Positions 7,563 through 16,576 of a stretch of DNA of 20,867 nt are shown one piece after another; within the stretch, counting starts at the first letter, position 1; the number at the start of each line of letters is the position of its first letter. Source of the DNA: Verrucomicrobiota bacterium (lineage in GTDB: Bacteria; Verrucomicrobiota; Verrucomicrobiae; Limisphaerales; UBA11358); the NCBI GenBank assembly GCA_014860005.1, contig JACZKP010000114.1, positions 1 to 20,867 on the forward strand. Reading direction: 5' to 3'. Made by a program: the position numbers and the translations under genes. The notes below the pieces were generated by a model. The model made no database searches, was not told where the DNA came from, and saw nothing but the letters and a program-made list of their open reading frames with translations.

Positions 7563-9335
7563 GTGCCAGACCGGTTGCACAAAGGCGAAAAAGTTCTGAG
7601 GGGCATCCCCGTGTCAGCGGGCGTTTGTCGCGGGAAAATTCTGGTCCTCGACAAACTGCGGCACAACGTGACCCGCCGGGATGTGCCCGCAAACGAAGCT
7701 GGCGAGGAGGTCAACCGCCTGCAACAGGCGCTCGTGGCCACCCGCCATCAGATCATCGAGGTGCAACACAAACTCGCGGAAAGCATTGGTGCCGAGCAAG
7801 CCAGCATCTTCGACGCGCACCTGATGGTGCTTGAAGACCCCGCGCTCATTGACGAATCGGTGCGCGTGATTCAGTCGGAGAACGTCAACGCCGAGCACGC
7901 CTTTCATACCGTCTCTGAACGCTACGCCCTGGCGTTGTCCAAGGTGGATGACGAATACCTGCGCGAGCGCGTGAGCGACATGCGCGACGTAACCGGTCGG
8001 GTGATTAACAATCTTCAAGGCCGTCCGGATGAGGTGGATCTGCGGCATTTGTCCGAGCCGTGCCTCATCATCGCGCACGACCTGACGCCTTCCCGGACCG
8101 CGCAACTGGACCGGCAGAATGTGTTGGGCTTTGCCACCGATACGGGCAGCAAGACCTCCCACACGGCCATCATGGCGCGCTCCTTGCGCATTCCGGCCGT
8201 GGTCGGACTGAAGAACGCCAGCGAGGAACTGGAAAGCGGCGAATACGCGCTGCTTGATGGCTTTAACGGCGTCATCATTCTCAACCCCACCGACCAGACG
8301 CTGTTTGAGTACGGACAATTGATCCGCAAGCAGGTGACGCTGGAGGAGAAACTCCGCGACACGCTCCACCAGCCGGCGATCACACTGGATAATCACCGCG
8401 TCCTGCTCTCGGCCAACATCGAGCAGGCTGAGGATGCGGCATCCGTGACGGCCAGCGGGGCCGAGGGCGTGGGCTTGTTCCGCACCGAATACTTGTTCAT
8501 CAACCGCGATTCCCCGCCAACCGAGGAGGAGCAGTACCAATCCTACCGGCAGGTGGCATCCGCGCTGAAGCCGCAGCCGGTGGTCATCCGCACGCTGGAT
8601 CTGGGCGGGGACAAGTTTCTTTCGCATCTGCACGTTCCCACCGAGATGAATCCATTTCTGGGCTGGCGCGCCATCCGGTTTTGTCTCCAGCAGCGCGACG
8701 TATTCGGCGCCCAACTGCGCGCCATTCTGCGCGCCAGTGTCGAGGGCAACGTGAAGATGATGTACCCGATGATTTCGGGCCTCGACGAATTGAATCAAGC
8801 CAACGCCCTGCTCGGGGAGTTCAAGGAGGAACTTCGCGCGCAAGGGCTGCCGTTCGATGATCACCTGGAGGTGGGGGTGATGATTGAAATCCCCTCGGCG
8901 GCGCTCATTGCCGATTCGCTGGCCCGGCGCACGCAGTTCTTCAGCATCGGCACGAATGATTTGATCCAGTACTCGCTCGCGGTGGACCGGATGAACGAGA
9001 AGATCGCGCACCTTTACGAACCAACGCACCCGGCCATCCTGCGGCTCATCAAGAATACCGTGGATGCCGCGCACGCCCAAAAAGTGTGGGTGAGTGTCTG
9101 CGGCGAGATGGCGGGCGATCCGGTGCTCGTCCCGCTGCTCATCGGCCTGGGCGTGGATGAACTGAGCGCCGCCCCGCCCCTTGTGGCGCAACTCAAGTAT
9201 CTCATCCGCCGGCTCAAACTCTCGGAGGCAAAAACGCTGGCCAAGTTTGCCCTTGAGTGCGAGTCCCCGCCCGAGATTTACAACCGCTGCCTGGCGTTAG
9301 CCCAGGAAGCCGCGCCCAGTTTGTTCGACCACTGA
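7563..9335 (+). CDS. ptsI: phosphoenolpyruvate-protein phosphotransferase (PTS enzyme I)
   Basis: Enzyme I takes phosphate from phosphoenolpyruvate onto a histidine and passes it to HPr, starting the sugar phosphotransferase chain in the cytoplasm. The 590 residues cover the full family length. The N-terminal swivelling domain opens with KVLRGIPVSAGVCRGKILVL. The phospho-histidine segment GSKTSHTAIMAR has the active His at 200. The C-terminal PEP-binding barrel shows GLFRTEYLF, GGDKF...NPFLGWRAIRF, FFSIGTNDLIQYSLAVDR, and CGEMAGDP with the proton-donor Cys at 513. All key residues are present. The start is the GTG at 7563; there is no upstream in-frame ATG and the N-terminus aligns well. No HPr, EII or HPr kinase gene is nearby, so the partner is elsewhere. 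It is separated from the nucleotidyltransferase by 99 bases and may or may not be co-transcribed with it. Confidence 0.97.
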   Translation: MPDRLHKGEKVLRGIPVSAGVCRGKILVLDKLRHNVTRRDVPANEAGEEVNRLQQALVATRHQIIEVQHKLAESIGAEQASIFDAHLMVLEDPALIDESVRVIQSENVNAEHAFHTVSERYALALSKVDDEYLRERVSDMRDVTGRVINNLQGRPDEVDLRHLSEPCLIIAHDLTPSRTAQLDRQNVLGFATDTGSKTSHTAIMARSLRIPAVVGLKNASEELESGEYALLDGFNGVIILNPTDQTLFEYGQLIRKQVTLEEKLRDTLHQPAITLDNHRVLLSANIEQAEDAASVTASGAEGVGLFRTEYLFINRDSPPTEEEQYQSYRQVASALKPQPVVIRTLDLGGDKFLSHLHVPTEMNPFLGWRAIRFCLQQRDVFGAQLRAILRASVEGNVKMMYPMISGLDELNQANALLGEFKEELRAQGLPFDDHLEVGVMIEIPSAALIADSLARRTQFFSIGTNDLIQYSLAVDRMNEKIAHLYEPTHPAILRLIKNTVDAAHAQKVWVSVCGEMAGDPVLVPLLIGLGVDELSAAPPLVAQLKYLIRRLKLSEAKTLAKFALECESPPEIYNRCLALAQEAAPSLFDH

Positions 9336-9428
9336 CGCGGGGTGGCTTGCCGGTGGCGACGCGGTTCAAAACCAGGATGGCGCTTTCCCGGCGGCGCGTT
9401 GTAAGCTCCCTCGCGTTACACTTATTGA

Positions 9429-10181
<753 letters not shown>

Positions 10182-10218
10182 GACAGAACGACCGGCAGCA
10201 TCCCGACAGTGTTCAACG

Positions 10219-10248
10219 AGGCTGGTTGGCTGGAAAGCGAGCCAGCCT
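10219..10248. terminator. inverted repeat between convergent genes, possible bidirectional terminator
   Basis: AGGCTGG at 10219-10225 is matched by its reverse complement CCAGCCT at 10242-10248. An alternative inner stem GGCT/AGCC lies within the loop. It sits between the ends of the nucleotidyltransferase and the hybrid kinase and overlaps the kinase stop codon by two bases. There is no T-run, so termination is only inferred. Confidence 0.35.
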
Positions 10249-12553
10249 ACTTCGCGAGCACTTCATGCACGACCGTCAGCAGTTTCTCCGCGGTGAAGGG
10301 CTTCTCAATAAAAGCATCGGCGTTGATCCGCAGTTCGGATTCCGATCTATTCAACTGCTGCTGACTGCTGGCGACAATGACTTTCAGGCCGGGCTTTAGC
10401 TTGCGTAATGCCTGAGAAAGAGCGGCACCGTCCATGAAGGGCATGGCGGTGTCCGTCAGCACGAGTTGCACGTCTTCAAGGGCGGGCGTCACGAGCGCGA
10501 CGGCTTCGGGACCGCTGGCGGCGGTGAGCACGCGATAGCCATAGTTTTCCAGGGTGGTCCTGGCCAGCGCGACGATGGACGCCTCCTCGTCCACAATGAG
10601 GATGCCTTCACCATTGCCGGCCGGAAGTGCCGCCACGGCAGGCGCGTCCGTGGTGGCCGCCGCGTCCACAGCCGGCAAATACACCTTGAATTCGGTCCCG
10701 GAACCCGGCTGGGTCTCGAACAGCATGAAACCACCATGATTTCTGACGATGGTCAGCGAGGTGGAAAGCCCGAGGCCGGTGCCGTGGCCGGGCGCCTTGG
10801 TGGTGAAGAAGGGCTGGAAAATCTGCGCCAGTTGATTTTGCGGAATGCCCACCCCGGTGTCGGTCACGCTCAGGCACACGAAGCGTCCGGGGGACACGCC
10901 ATTTTGTCGCGCGGCTTGGGCCTCGCTCACAACGACGTTCTGCGCGGACAGCGTCAGCGTACCGCCATCGGCCATGGCATCGCGCGCGTTGATGCACAGA
11001 TTCATCAGCACCTGATGCAATTGGGTGGCCAGGCCGCGAACCGGCCAGGCGTCTGGCTTCACTTGCACGCAGCACCGGATTGACTTGGGAAAAGTGTCGT
11101 TGATCAGCTTGGCCATTTCCTTGGCGAGTTGATCCACCTGGATCAAGGTCTTGCTGCCCCCGCCGCCACGGGCAAAGGTGAGGATCTGTTGCACCATGTC
11201 CACCCCCCGACGCGCACTGGTGCTCATGGTATCGAGAATCTCGACCGCGTCCGGTGGGAGCGGATGCAGGCGCAGCAGACCCGCGCCCATGATGACCGGC
11301 GCCAGGGCGTTGTTGAGATCGTGGGCAATACCGCCGACAAGGATGCCCAGGCTTTCCAACCGCTGGGTGCGGAGGAACTTTTCCTCCAGTTGCTTTTGTT
11401 CGGTGATGTCCGTGTTGATGATCAACTCGGCGGTGGGCCGGCCGTCGGCGTCGCGCACCAGCGTCCAACTGCTTTGCACCGTGCGCGGGGTGCCGTCGCG
11501 CGCCGTCTGTTGCAGTTCGCCCAGCCATTCACCCGTGTCCAGCACACTGCGGCGGGCCGCTGTGAGAGACAAAGGCAATTGCTCGAACAGCAGATCGCCC
11601 ATGCGGCGGCCCGCAGCTTCGGACGCGCTCCAGCCGTACACGCGCCCGGCGCTCCGGTTCCAATAAACGATCCGCTCGTCGAGGTCGCAGACGATGATCG
11701 CGTCGTGCGCCTTGTCCAACAGCGCCGCCTGTTCGCGGATTTTCTCCTCGGCCTGCTTGCGCTCGGTCATGTCAATGGCCACCCCGACCATTCGCACCGG
11801 CTGGTTGCGGTCATCGTAGGTGACGAATGCGCGATCCAGTACGTGGGCATGGGAACTGTCCGCGCGGCGGAACCGGTATTCACCCCACCACACCGATCCG
11901 CCCGCCGCCAGGAGCGCCTCGACGCTGGCGAGAATGCGCTCCCGATCATCGGGATGCAGGAAGGCGGACCATAGCTCGGTCAGGGAAACGCCGGCATCCG
12001 GACGCTGGCCAAACACCGACGCGAAATTCTCACTGTGCCAAAGTTCTTTCTTCTGAAGGTTCCATTCCCAGACCACGTCGTTGGTGGCGCGGGCCACGAT
12101 ACGAAAGCGTTCCTCGCTCTGGCGCAAGGCCGCCTGCGCCTCCTCGAACCGGGCGCGTTCCTCCACTTCCTGCAAGGCGCGGCGCACTGCGGCCACCAAT
12201 CGCCGCGGACGTTGTTTGACGACGTAATCAGTGGCCCCGGTCTTGAGGCTTTCCACGGCAATCTCCTCGCCAATCGTGCCGGAGAAAAAAATGAACGGCA
12301 CCCGGCTATGCCACTGGCGCGCCAGCGCGAGCGCCTTCATCCCGTCATACGATGGCAGGGTGTAGTCGGAAATGATGAGGTCGTAGTGGTCGGCGCGCAG
12401 CGCCTGCTCAAACTCCGGTCGGGTTCGAGCCAGGGTCAATTCACAGGCCAATCCCTCGTCGGCCAGCATTTCCTTCACCAGGAGATGGTCGTTCTCATCG
12501 TCCTCCAGATGCAGGATCCGCACGGGCGACCGGATCGCGGGAGCTGTGCTCAT
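10247..12553 (-). CDS. hybrid histidine kinase REC-PAS-PAS-HisKA-HATPase-REC
   Basis: A 768-residue soluble phosphorelay protein. The N-terminal receiver (about 11-130) has acidic residues D18/D19, phospho-acceptor Asp 63 in LIISDYTLPSYDG and Lys 113. Two PAS domains follow (about 145-265 and 272-385), the first with the PAC-like end VAIDMTERK and the second with INTDITEQK. The kinase core has the H-box GGIAHDLNN with His 411, N-box around Asn 522, DTGVGI (Asp 565) and GTGLGL (591-596). A C-terminal receiver (about 648-765) has D655/E656, phospho-acceptor Asp 701 in LVLTDTAMPFMDG and Lys 751. There is no transmembrane segment. The ATG overlaps the stop of the response regulator upstream (ATGA at 12553-12550), implying coupled translation. 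It is the last gene of the signalling operon. No DNA-binding output domain is present, so output is phosphotransfer to another protein. Confidence 0.95.
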   Translation of the reverse strand: MSTAPAIRSPVRILHLEDDENDHLLVKEMLADEGLACELTLARTRPEFEQALRADHYDLIISDYTLPSYDGMKALALARQWHSRVPFIFFSGTIGEEIAVESLKTGATDYVVKQRPRRLVAAVRRALQEVEERARFEEAQAALRQSEERFRIVARATNDVVWEWNLQKKELWHSENFASVFGQRPDAGVSLTELWSAFLHPDDRERILASVEALLAAGGSVWWGEYRFRRADSSHAHVLDRAFVTYDDRNQPVRMVGVAIDMTERKQAEEKIREQAALLDKAHDAIIVCDLDERIVYWNRSAGRVYGWSASEAAGRRMGDLLFEQLPLSLTAARRSVLDTGEWLGELQQTARDGTPRTVQSSWTLVRDADGRPTAELIINTDITEQKQLEEKFLRTQRLESLGILVGGIAHDLNNALAPVIMGAGLLRLHPLPPDAVEILDTMSTSARRGVDMVQQILTFARGGGGSKTLIQVDQLAKEMAKLINDTFPKSIRCCVQVKPDAWPVRGLATQLHQVLMNLCINARDAMADGGTLTLSAQNVVVSEAQAARQNGVSPGRFVCLSVTDTGVGIPQNQLAQIFQPFFTTKAPGHGTGLGLSTSLTIVRNHGGFMLFETQPGSGTEFKVYLPAVDAAATTDAPAVAALPAGNGEGILIVDEEASIVALARTTLENYGYRVLTAASGPEAVALVTPALEDVQLVLTDTAMPFMDGAALSQALRKLKPGLKVIVASSQQQLNRSESELRINADAFIEKPFTAEKLLTVVHEVLAK

Positions 12554-13005
12554 CGTTTGACAGTGCCGGGCGGAGGCTCATTGATCATGGCCCAGAACAG
12601 CCCGATCTGCTTGATGGACTCAACGAACTTTTGAAAGTCCACCGGTTTGACGACATAAGCATTGACGCCCAGTTCATAACTGCGGACGAGGTCCTGTTCC
12701 TCGCGTGAGGAAGTGACCATGACGACGGGCACCTGTTTGAGCCTGGGGTCATTCTTCATGTGCCGCAACACTTCCAGCCCGTCCACTTTCGGCATTTTGA
12801 GGTCCAACAGCACTACGACCGGCAGGCCGTTGGGGTGGTTGGCGAATTCGCCGCGTTGCTCCAGGAAGTCCAGCGCCTCTGCGCCGTCCCGCACCACGAC
12901 GACTTCATTGGCCAGGTTGTACTCTTCCAGTGCCGCCAGAATCAGCTCAACGTCGCGCTCGCTGTCCTCTGCGAGTAGTATGCGTTTAAGTGGTGTCATG
13001 ACCAT
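12550..13005 (-). CDS. single-domain response regulator (CheY/Rcp-like)
   Basis: A 151-residue stand-alone receiver domain that shuttles phosphate between kinases. The acidic pocket E13/D14 lies in LLAEDSERD. The phospho-acceptor Asp 68 is in VVVLLDLKMPKVDG, the switch Thr 98 in VVMVTSS, and Lys 120 in YVVKPVD. The longer loops and the wording NHPNGLPVVVLLDLKMPKVDGLEVL resemble the Rcp family paired with phytochrome-like kinases. There is no output domain. An ATG two codons downstream of the chosen start (12999) is an equal alternative. It lies 21 bases downstream of the CHASE3 kinase and overlaps the hybrid kinase start, so it probably carries phosphate between these two. Confidence 0.95.
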   Translation of the reverse strand: MVMTPLKRILLAEDSERDVELILAALEEYNLANEVVVVRDGAEALDFLEQRGEFANHPNGLPVVVLLDLKMPKVDGLEVLRHMKNDPRLKQVPVVMVTSSREEQDLVRSYELGVNAYVVKPVDFQKFVESIKQIGLFWAMINEPPPGTVKR

Positions 13006-13026
13006 CGCTGCTGAGATAGTTCATCC

Positions 13027-15135
13027 TTACTGTGATCTAGGCAGAGTGAAGAACAAGGTGGCTCCGCTGTCAATCTTTCCCTCCGCCCAAGTACGCCCGC
13101 CATGCCGGTGAATGATGCGCCGAACGTTGGCCAGGCCAATGCCGGTGCCTTCGAACTCATCAGAACGGTGCAACCGCTGGAACACGCCGAACAGTTTGTC
13201 CACGTACTGCATGTCAAACCCCACGCCGTTGTCGCGGACAAAGAACACTAGTTCCGTGGGGGTTTCGGTCGCGCAACCGATCTGGATGCGTGCCGGGTTG
13301 CGGGGTTGGGTGTACTTGATGGCGTTGCCGATGAGATTGACGAGCACCTGGCGCAGCATTGCGGCGTCAGCTCGCACCAGCGGCAGCGCATCCACCTCCC
13401 ACTCCACGTTGCGGCCGGCCAACTCGCCTTCAAAACCGGCCACGGCCTCATGCACAAGGGATTTCAAATCCACCTCCTGCCAGCATAATTCGGCCCGCCC
13501 CATGCGCGAGAACACCAACAAATCGTCAATCAAACTACCCATCTGCCGCGCGGCTTCAGCGATGATCTTCAGGTAACGCCGCCCGCCGTCGTCCAATTGC
13601 GCGGCGCATTTCCGGCCTAGCAAATCCACGAATCCGTCAATGTGCCGCAACGGCGCGCGCAGGTCGTGCGAAACCGAATACGAGAAGGCTTCGAGCTCCT
13701 GGTTGGCGGTTTCGAGCAGGGCGGCGCGCTGCTGCAAATCCGCGTTCAGCCGGCCGATTTCTTCCTGGGCCTGCTTTTGCCCGGTAATGTCCCGTGCGGT
13801 CGCGTAGATCAACTGCTGCGGCGCCGAAGCACGGGCCGCCCAGGCCAGCCAGCGATACGAGCCGTCCTTGCAGCGGTAACGATTCTCGAAATGGACGGTT
13901 TCGCCCCCGCCGGCCAGTTTTGCCGTTTCCGCTACTGTGGCCGCGTGGTCATCCGGATGCACAAAATCAATGAAGGGCCGGGTTATGAACTCCTCGGCCG
14001 TGAACCCCAGTGTCTCCTGCCAGGCGGGATTCACCGTGCGAAAACACCCGTCAAAACCGGCGATGCACATCAGGTCACGCGCCAGATTGAAGAAGCGGTC
14101 ACGTTCCTCTTCCGCTCGTTGGCGACTGGTAATGTCGAAGATGGTGGAGCGGCTGGCGACGTAACGACCTGCGGCATCCTTGATCGCAGTGGCATTTAAC
14201 AATACCGGCAGCAGACTGCCATCCTTGCGCACCATTTCAAATTTCAGATCCTTAACCGACCCGCACTCCTTGAAGCGAGGGAAATTCTCCGCGAACACCC
14301 GGGCGCTCGCCGGCGTGAGGAGTTCAGCGAATGACCGCCGGCCGATCAGTTCCTCGCGGGTGTAGCCAAGCCAGGTCAACTCGGTATCGTTGATGGACTG
14401 AATAATGCCGCCGGCATCCAACGAGTGATAACCGCAGGGGGCCAGGTTGTAGAGGTCCTGAATCTGCCGGGCGGACTCCTGCAATTTACGCTCTGCCGCT
14501 TCGCGTAACCGGAGGTCGCGTTGAATGACCAGGATGGCGAGCAGTCCCAAGGCACACGCCAGGACGCTACTGGCTAATATAATGCCTACACTGCGCCGGG
14601 TGCTGGCGCGCGAAGCGGACTGGCGTTCCCGCAACAAGCGGTCTTCTGCGGCCTGCATTTCCGCTATGACCGCTCGGCATTGGTCCATGGCGGCCTTGCC
14701 TTCGCGTTGAGCCACGGCGGAGGCGGCGGCATCCAATCCCTCCTGCTGGCGAAGGGCGATGCGCTGATTCAGCATGGCCAGCCTTCGCTCGATGAGTGTC
14801 GCCAGCCGTTGGCTTCGTTGAAGTTGGTCCGGGTTGTTGGCAATCAGGTTTTGAAGTTTGGCTACCCACGCACCGACTTCTTTTTGCGCGCCCCGGCAGT
14901 CAGCCAGAAAGGCTTCTTCCGCCGTCAACAGATAACCGCGCTGAGCTGCTTCCGCCTCTGTCAATACCGCCAGACCATCGGCTAGCGTGGCAATGACTTT
15001 GTGGGTGTCAACGACGCTGTCAGTGGCGGCGATGAGTTCATTGGTGGTGTGAAACGAAAGCCAGCCGACTCCCAAGAGCGCCAGCGCGGAAGCCGCAAAC
15101 CCCAGGAGAAGTTTATTCCTGATCGAAAAGATCAT
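13027..15135 (-). CDS. membrane histidine kinase CHASE3-PAS-PAS-HisKA-HATPase
   Basis: A 702-residue sensor kinase and first gene of the signalling operon. Transmembrane helices at about 8-28 and 183-205 flank a periplasmic helical region (about 35-178) whose EAEAAQRGYLLTAEEAFL segment is typical of CHASE3. Two PAS domains follow: about 222-338, ending IFDITSRQRAEEE, and 345-455, ending ARDITGQKQAQEE. A coiled linker leads to the H-box FSYSVSHDLRAPLRHIDGF with His 490, the phytochrome-kinase type. The catalytic domain has N-box NLIGNAIKYT (Asn 604), DNGVGF (Asp 635) and GTGIGL (663-668). All kinase residues are present and there is no receiver. The start MIFSIRNKLLLGF places the first helix correctly. 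The signal is unknown. Confidence 0.95.
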   Translation of the reverse strand: MIFSIRNKLLLGFAASALALLGVGWLSFHTTNELIAATDSVVDTHKVIATLADGLAVLTEAEAAQRGYLLTAEEAFLADCRGAQKEVGAWVAKLQNLIANNPDQLQRSQRLATLIERRLAMLNQRIALRQQEGLDAAASAVAQREGKAAMDQCRAVIAEMQAAEDRLLRERQSASRASTRRSVGIILASSVLACALGLLAILVIQRDLRLREAAERKLQESARQIQDLYNLAPCGYHSLDAGGIIQSINDTELTWLGYTREELIGRRSFAELLTPASARVFAENFPRFKECGSVKDLKFEMVRKDGSLLPVLLNATAIKDAAGRYVASRSTIFDITSRQRAEEERDRFFNLARDLMCIAGFDGCFRTVNPAWQETLGFTAEEFITRPFIDFVHPDDHAATVAETAKLAGGGETVHFENRYRCKDGSYRWLAWAARASAPQQLIYATARDITGQKQAQEEIGRLNADLQQRAALLETANQELEAFSYSVSHDLRAPLRHIDGFVDLLGRKCAAQLDDGGRRYLKIIAEAARQMGSLIDDLLVFSRMGRAELCWQEVDLKSLVHEAVAGFEGELAGRNVEWEVDALPLVRADAAMLRQVLVNLIGNAIKYTQPRNPARIQIGCATETPTELVFFVRDNGVGFDMQYVDKLFGVFQRLHRSDEFEGTGIGLANVRRIIHRHGGRTWAEGKIDSGATLFFTLPRSQ

Positions 15136-15308
15136 AGGCTTGATTCATCTGCCCCGGTTAATCCTTGTATCTGGCCATTCCAGACGGGCTACGGGCTTGG
15201 GGAACAGTCTAAGCGACATTCCTTTCGCGCGCAATCAGTCCCCGCACCCGGCGGCTACTGCGGTTGGTTCGGATTGCTTCACGCCTGGCTCCCGCTACCC
15301 TTGCGCGC
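15136..15308. promoter_or_regulatory. divergent intergenic region, likely operon promoter
   Basis: 173 bases between the CHASE3 kinase (leftward) and the DUF2721 gene (rightward). Promoters for both are expected here from gene orientation. No clear sigma-70 hexamers, operators or hairpins were identified by eye. Confidence 0.5.
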
Positions 15309-15767
15309 ATGTCGGCGACACCCCTTCAGGAAATCATCCCGGTACTTCAGGTGGCCATTGGGCCGGTCATTCTCATTTCCGGCGTTGGCCTGCTGCTGCT
15401 GACCATGACGAACCGGTTGGGCCGGGCGATTGACCGCTCGCGGTCGCTGGCGGGCGAACTGCGGGAAAGCCGGGAGGCGGAGCGCCAGCATTTGCTAGCG
15501 CAAGTCACGATCATTTACCGCCGCGCGCGGCTGATCCGGCTTACCATCGGGCTGGCGGCGGCGAGCGTGCTGCTGGCGGCGGTGTTGATCATCGTGTTGT
15601 TCCTGGCCGCGCTGATGCAATGGGCGGACGGCCTGCTGATAAGCGTGATCTTCATGCTCTGCCTGGGAGCACTGATCGCCTCGCTGATCACCTTCATTTA
15701 CGACATCCACCTGTCGCTGGTGGCCTTGAAGCTGGAACTCAAACAAGTGAAACCGGACCTGTCCTGA
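15309..15767 (+). CDS. DUF2721-type membrane protein
   Basis: A 152-residue integral membrane protein of unknown function. The ATG at 15309 is preferred over an in-frame upstream start at 15264, because the DUF2721-like sequence begins with PLQEIIPVLQVAIGPVILISGVGLLLL. Three hydrophobic helices are visible at about 10-33, 77-101 and 108-131. A charged cytoplasmic helix (about 36-75, with MTNRLGRAIDRSR near its start) lies between the first two, which is the family layout. It ends with a charged tail after YDIHLSLVALKLEL. It is monocistronic and convergent with the secreted protein downstream, 36 bases apart, with no visible terminator in that gap. Confidence 0.85.
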   Translation: MSATPLQEIIPVLQVAIGPVILISGVGLLLLTMTNRLGRAIDRSRSLAGELRESREAERQHLLAQVTIIYRRARLIRLTIGLAAASVLLAAVLIIVLFLAALMQWADGLLISVIFMLCLGALIASLITFIYDIHLSLVALKLELKQVKPDLS

Positions 15768-15803
15768 CGTCGTGTATGCGTCGGGCTGCGTGCGAACCTG
15801 TGC

Positions 15804-16466
15804 TCAACGAACCGCCAGCCGGCGCACGCGAAAATCCGTCACGCGCGCCCAATGTTCGGCGTCCGCCGGGCCCTGGTAGAATTGCAAGCTGATTTGCGGC
15901 TTGGAATTCGCCGGCGCGGGCAGGTCACACTCCCCCACATCCTGCCAGGTGTCCGAACCTTCCGGCTGGAACAGACCGCGCAGCCGGTTGCCGCTGACAA
16001 GATAACGCAGCTTCACCCGGTCACTGGTCAGTGGGAGAATCTTCACGGTACGCGTGCGATCAGCTTCTTCCCGGCCCATGACGATGCAGAGTTTTCCGTC
16101 CACCAATTCCTGCCCGAGTTTCACCATGTGGCTGTCGTCGTAATACCACGAGAGATTGACCTGCTCGTATTGGTGGGTGGGACGGTTTTCGACGGTGACC
16201 GTGATTTCAAGTTCGCCCGGAGTAGTTTCCGGCGCGGGCCGGACCAGGACATTCTTTGCGTCGTTGGCCTTGCCCCATAGATTACCCGGCTCGACGCGCA
16301 CCTCCAGACCGCGTTCCGACACGCGCCACCCTTCGCGGTTTTCGCGCACCCAGGACCAGCCCGCGCCGAGTTTGCCTTTGAAATCATCCTGGAACAAAAC
16401 TTCGTCCGCCTTGGCCGCCGACAAGGTGAACAGACCCAACAGGAGTGAGGTAAGGAGAGTTTTCAT
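15804..16466 (-). CDS. secreted beta-sandwich protein, DUF1349/ConA-like
   Basis: A 220-residue exported protein. A cleavable signal peptide is clear: MKTLLTSLLLGLFTLSAAKA, with cleavage likely after Ala 20. The mature part resembles the DUF1349 or beta-xylosidase C-terminal concanavalin-like fold: GWSWVRENREGWRV near 35-49, LEVRVEPGNLWG at 54-65, a central NRPTHQYEQVNLSWYYDD, then MVKLGQELVDGK. Proteins of this type bind carbohydrate or accompany glycoside hydrolases, but no catalytic residues can be assigned. It probably acts in the periplasm or outside the cell. It is divergent from the serine protease, 110 bases from its start. Fold assignment is moderately sure; the role is unknown. Confidence 0.7.
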   Translation of the reverse strand: MKTLLTSLLLGLFTLSAAKADEVLFQDDFKGKLGAGWSWVRENREGWRVSERGLEVRVEPGNLWGKANDAKNVLVRPAPETTPGELEITVTVENRPTHQYEQVNLSWYYDDSHMVKLGQELVDGKLCIVMGREEADRTRTVKILPLTSDRVKLRYLVSGNRLRGLFQPEGSDTWQDVGECDLPAPANSKPQISLQFYQGPADAEHWARVTDFRVRRLAVR

Positions 16467-16576
16467 AATCGTTTTTCGCCGAACCCATCATTCGCCCGCC
16501 GCCGCCGGCTGGCAAGCTCTACTTGCTTTTGCGGTTTACAGTCCCTGCCGGAGATTCATACTCCCGCCTCGAACCT
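16467..16576. promoter_or_regulatory. divergent promoter region of two secreted-protein genes
   Basis: 110 bases between the DUF1349-like gene (leftward) and the protease gene (rightward), both for exported proteins. Promoters for both are inferred from orientation; no reliable -35/-10 pair is visible. Confidence 0.45.

Noticed and set aside
7614..9191. Reverse-strand open frame of 525 codons opposite ptsI
   Set aside because: Antisense shadow of a complete enzyme I gene; low-complexity His/Arg/Gly content and no recognisable motif.
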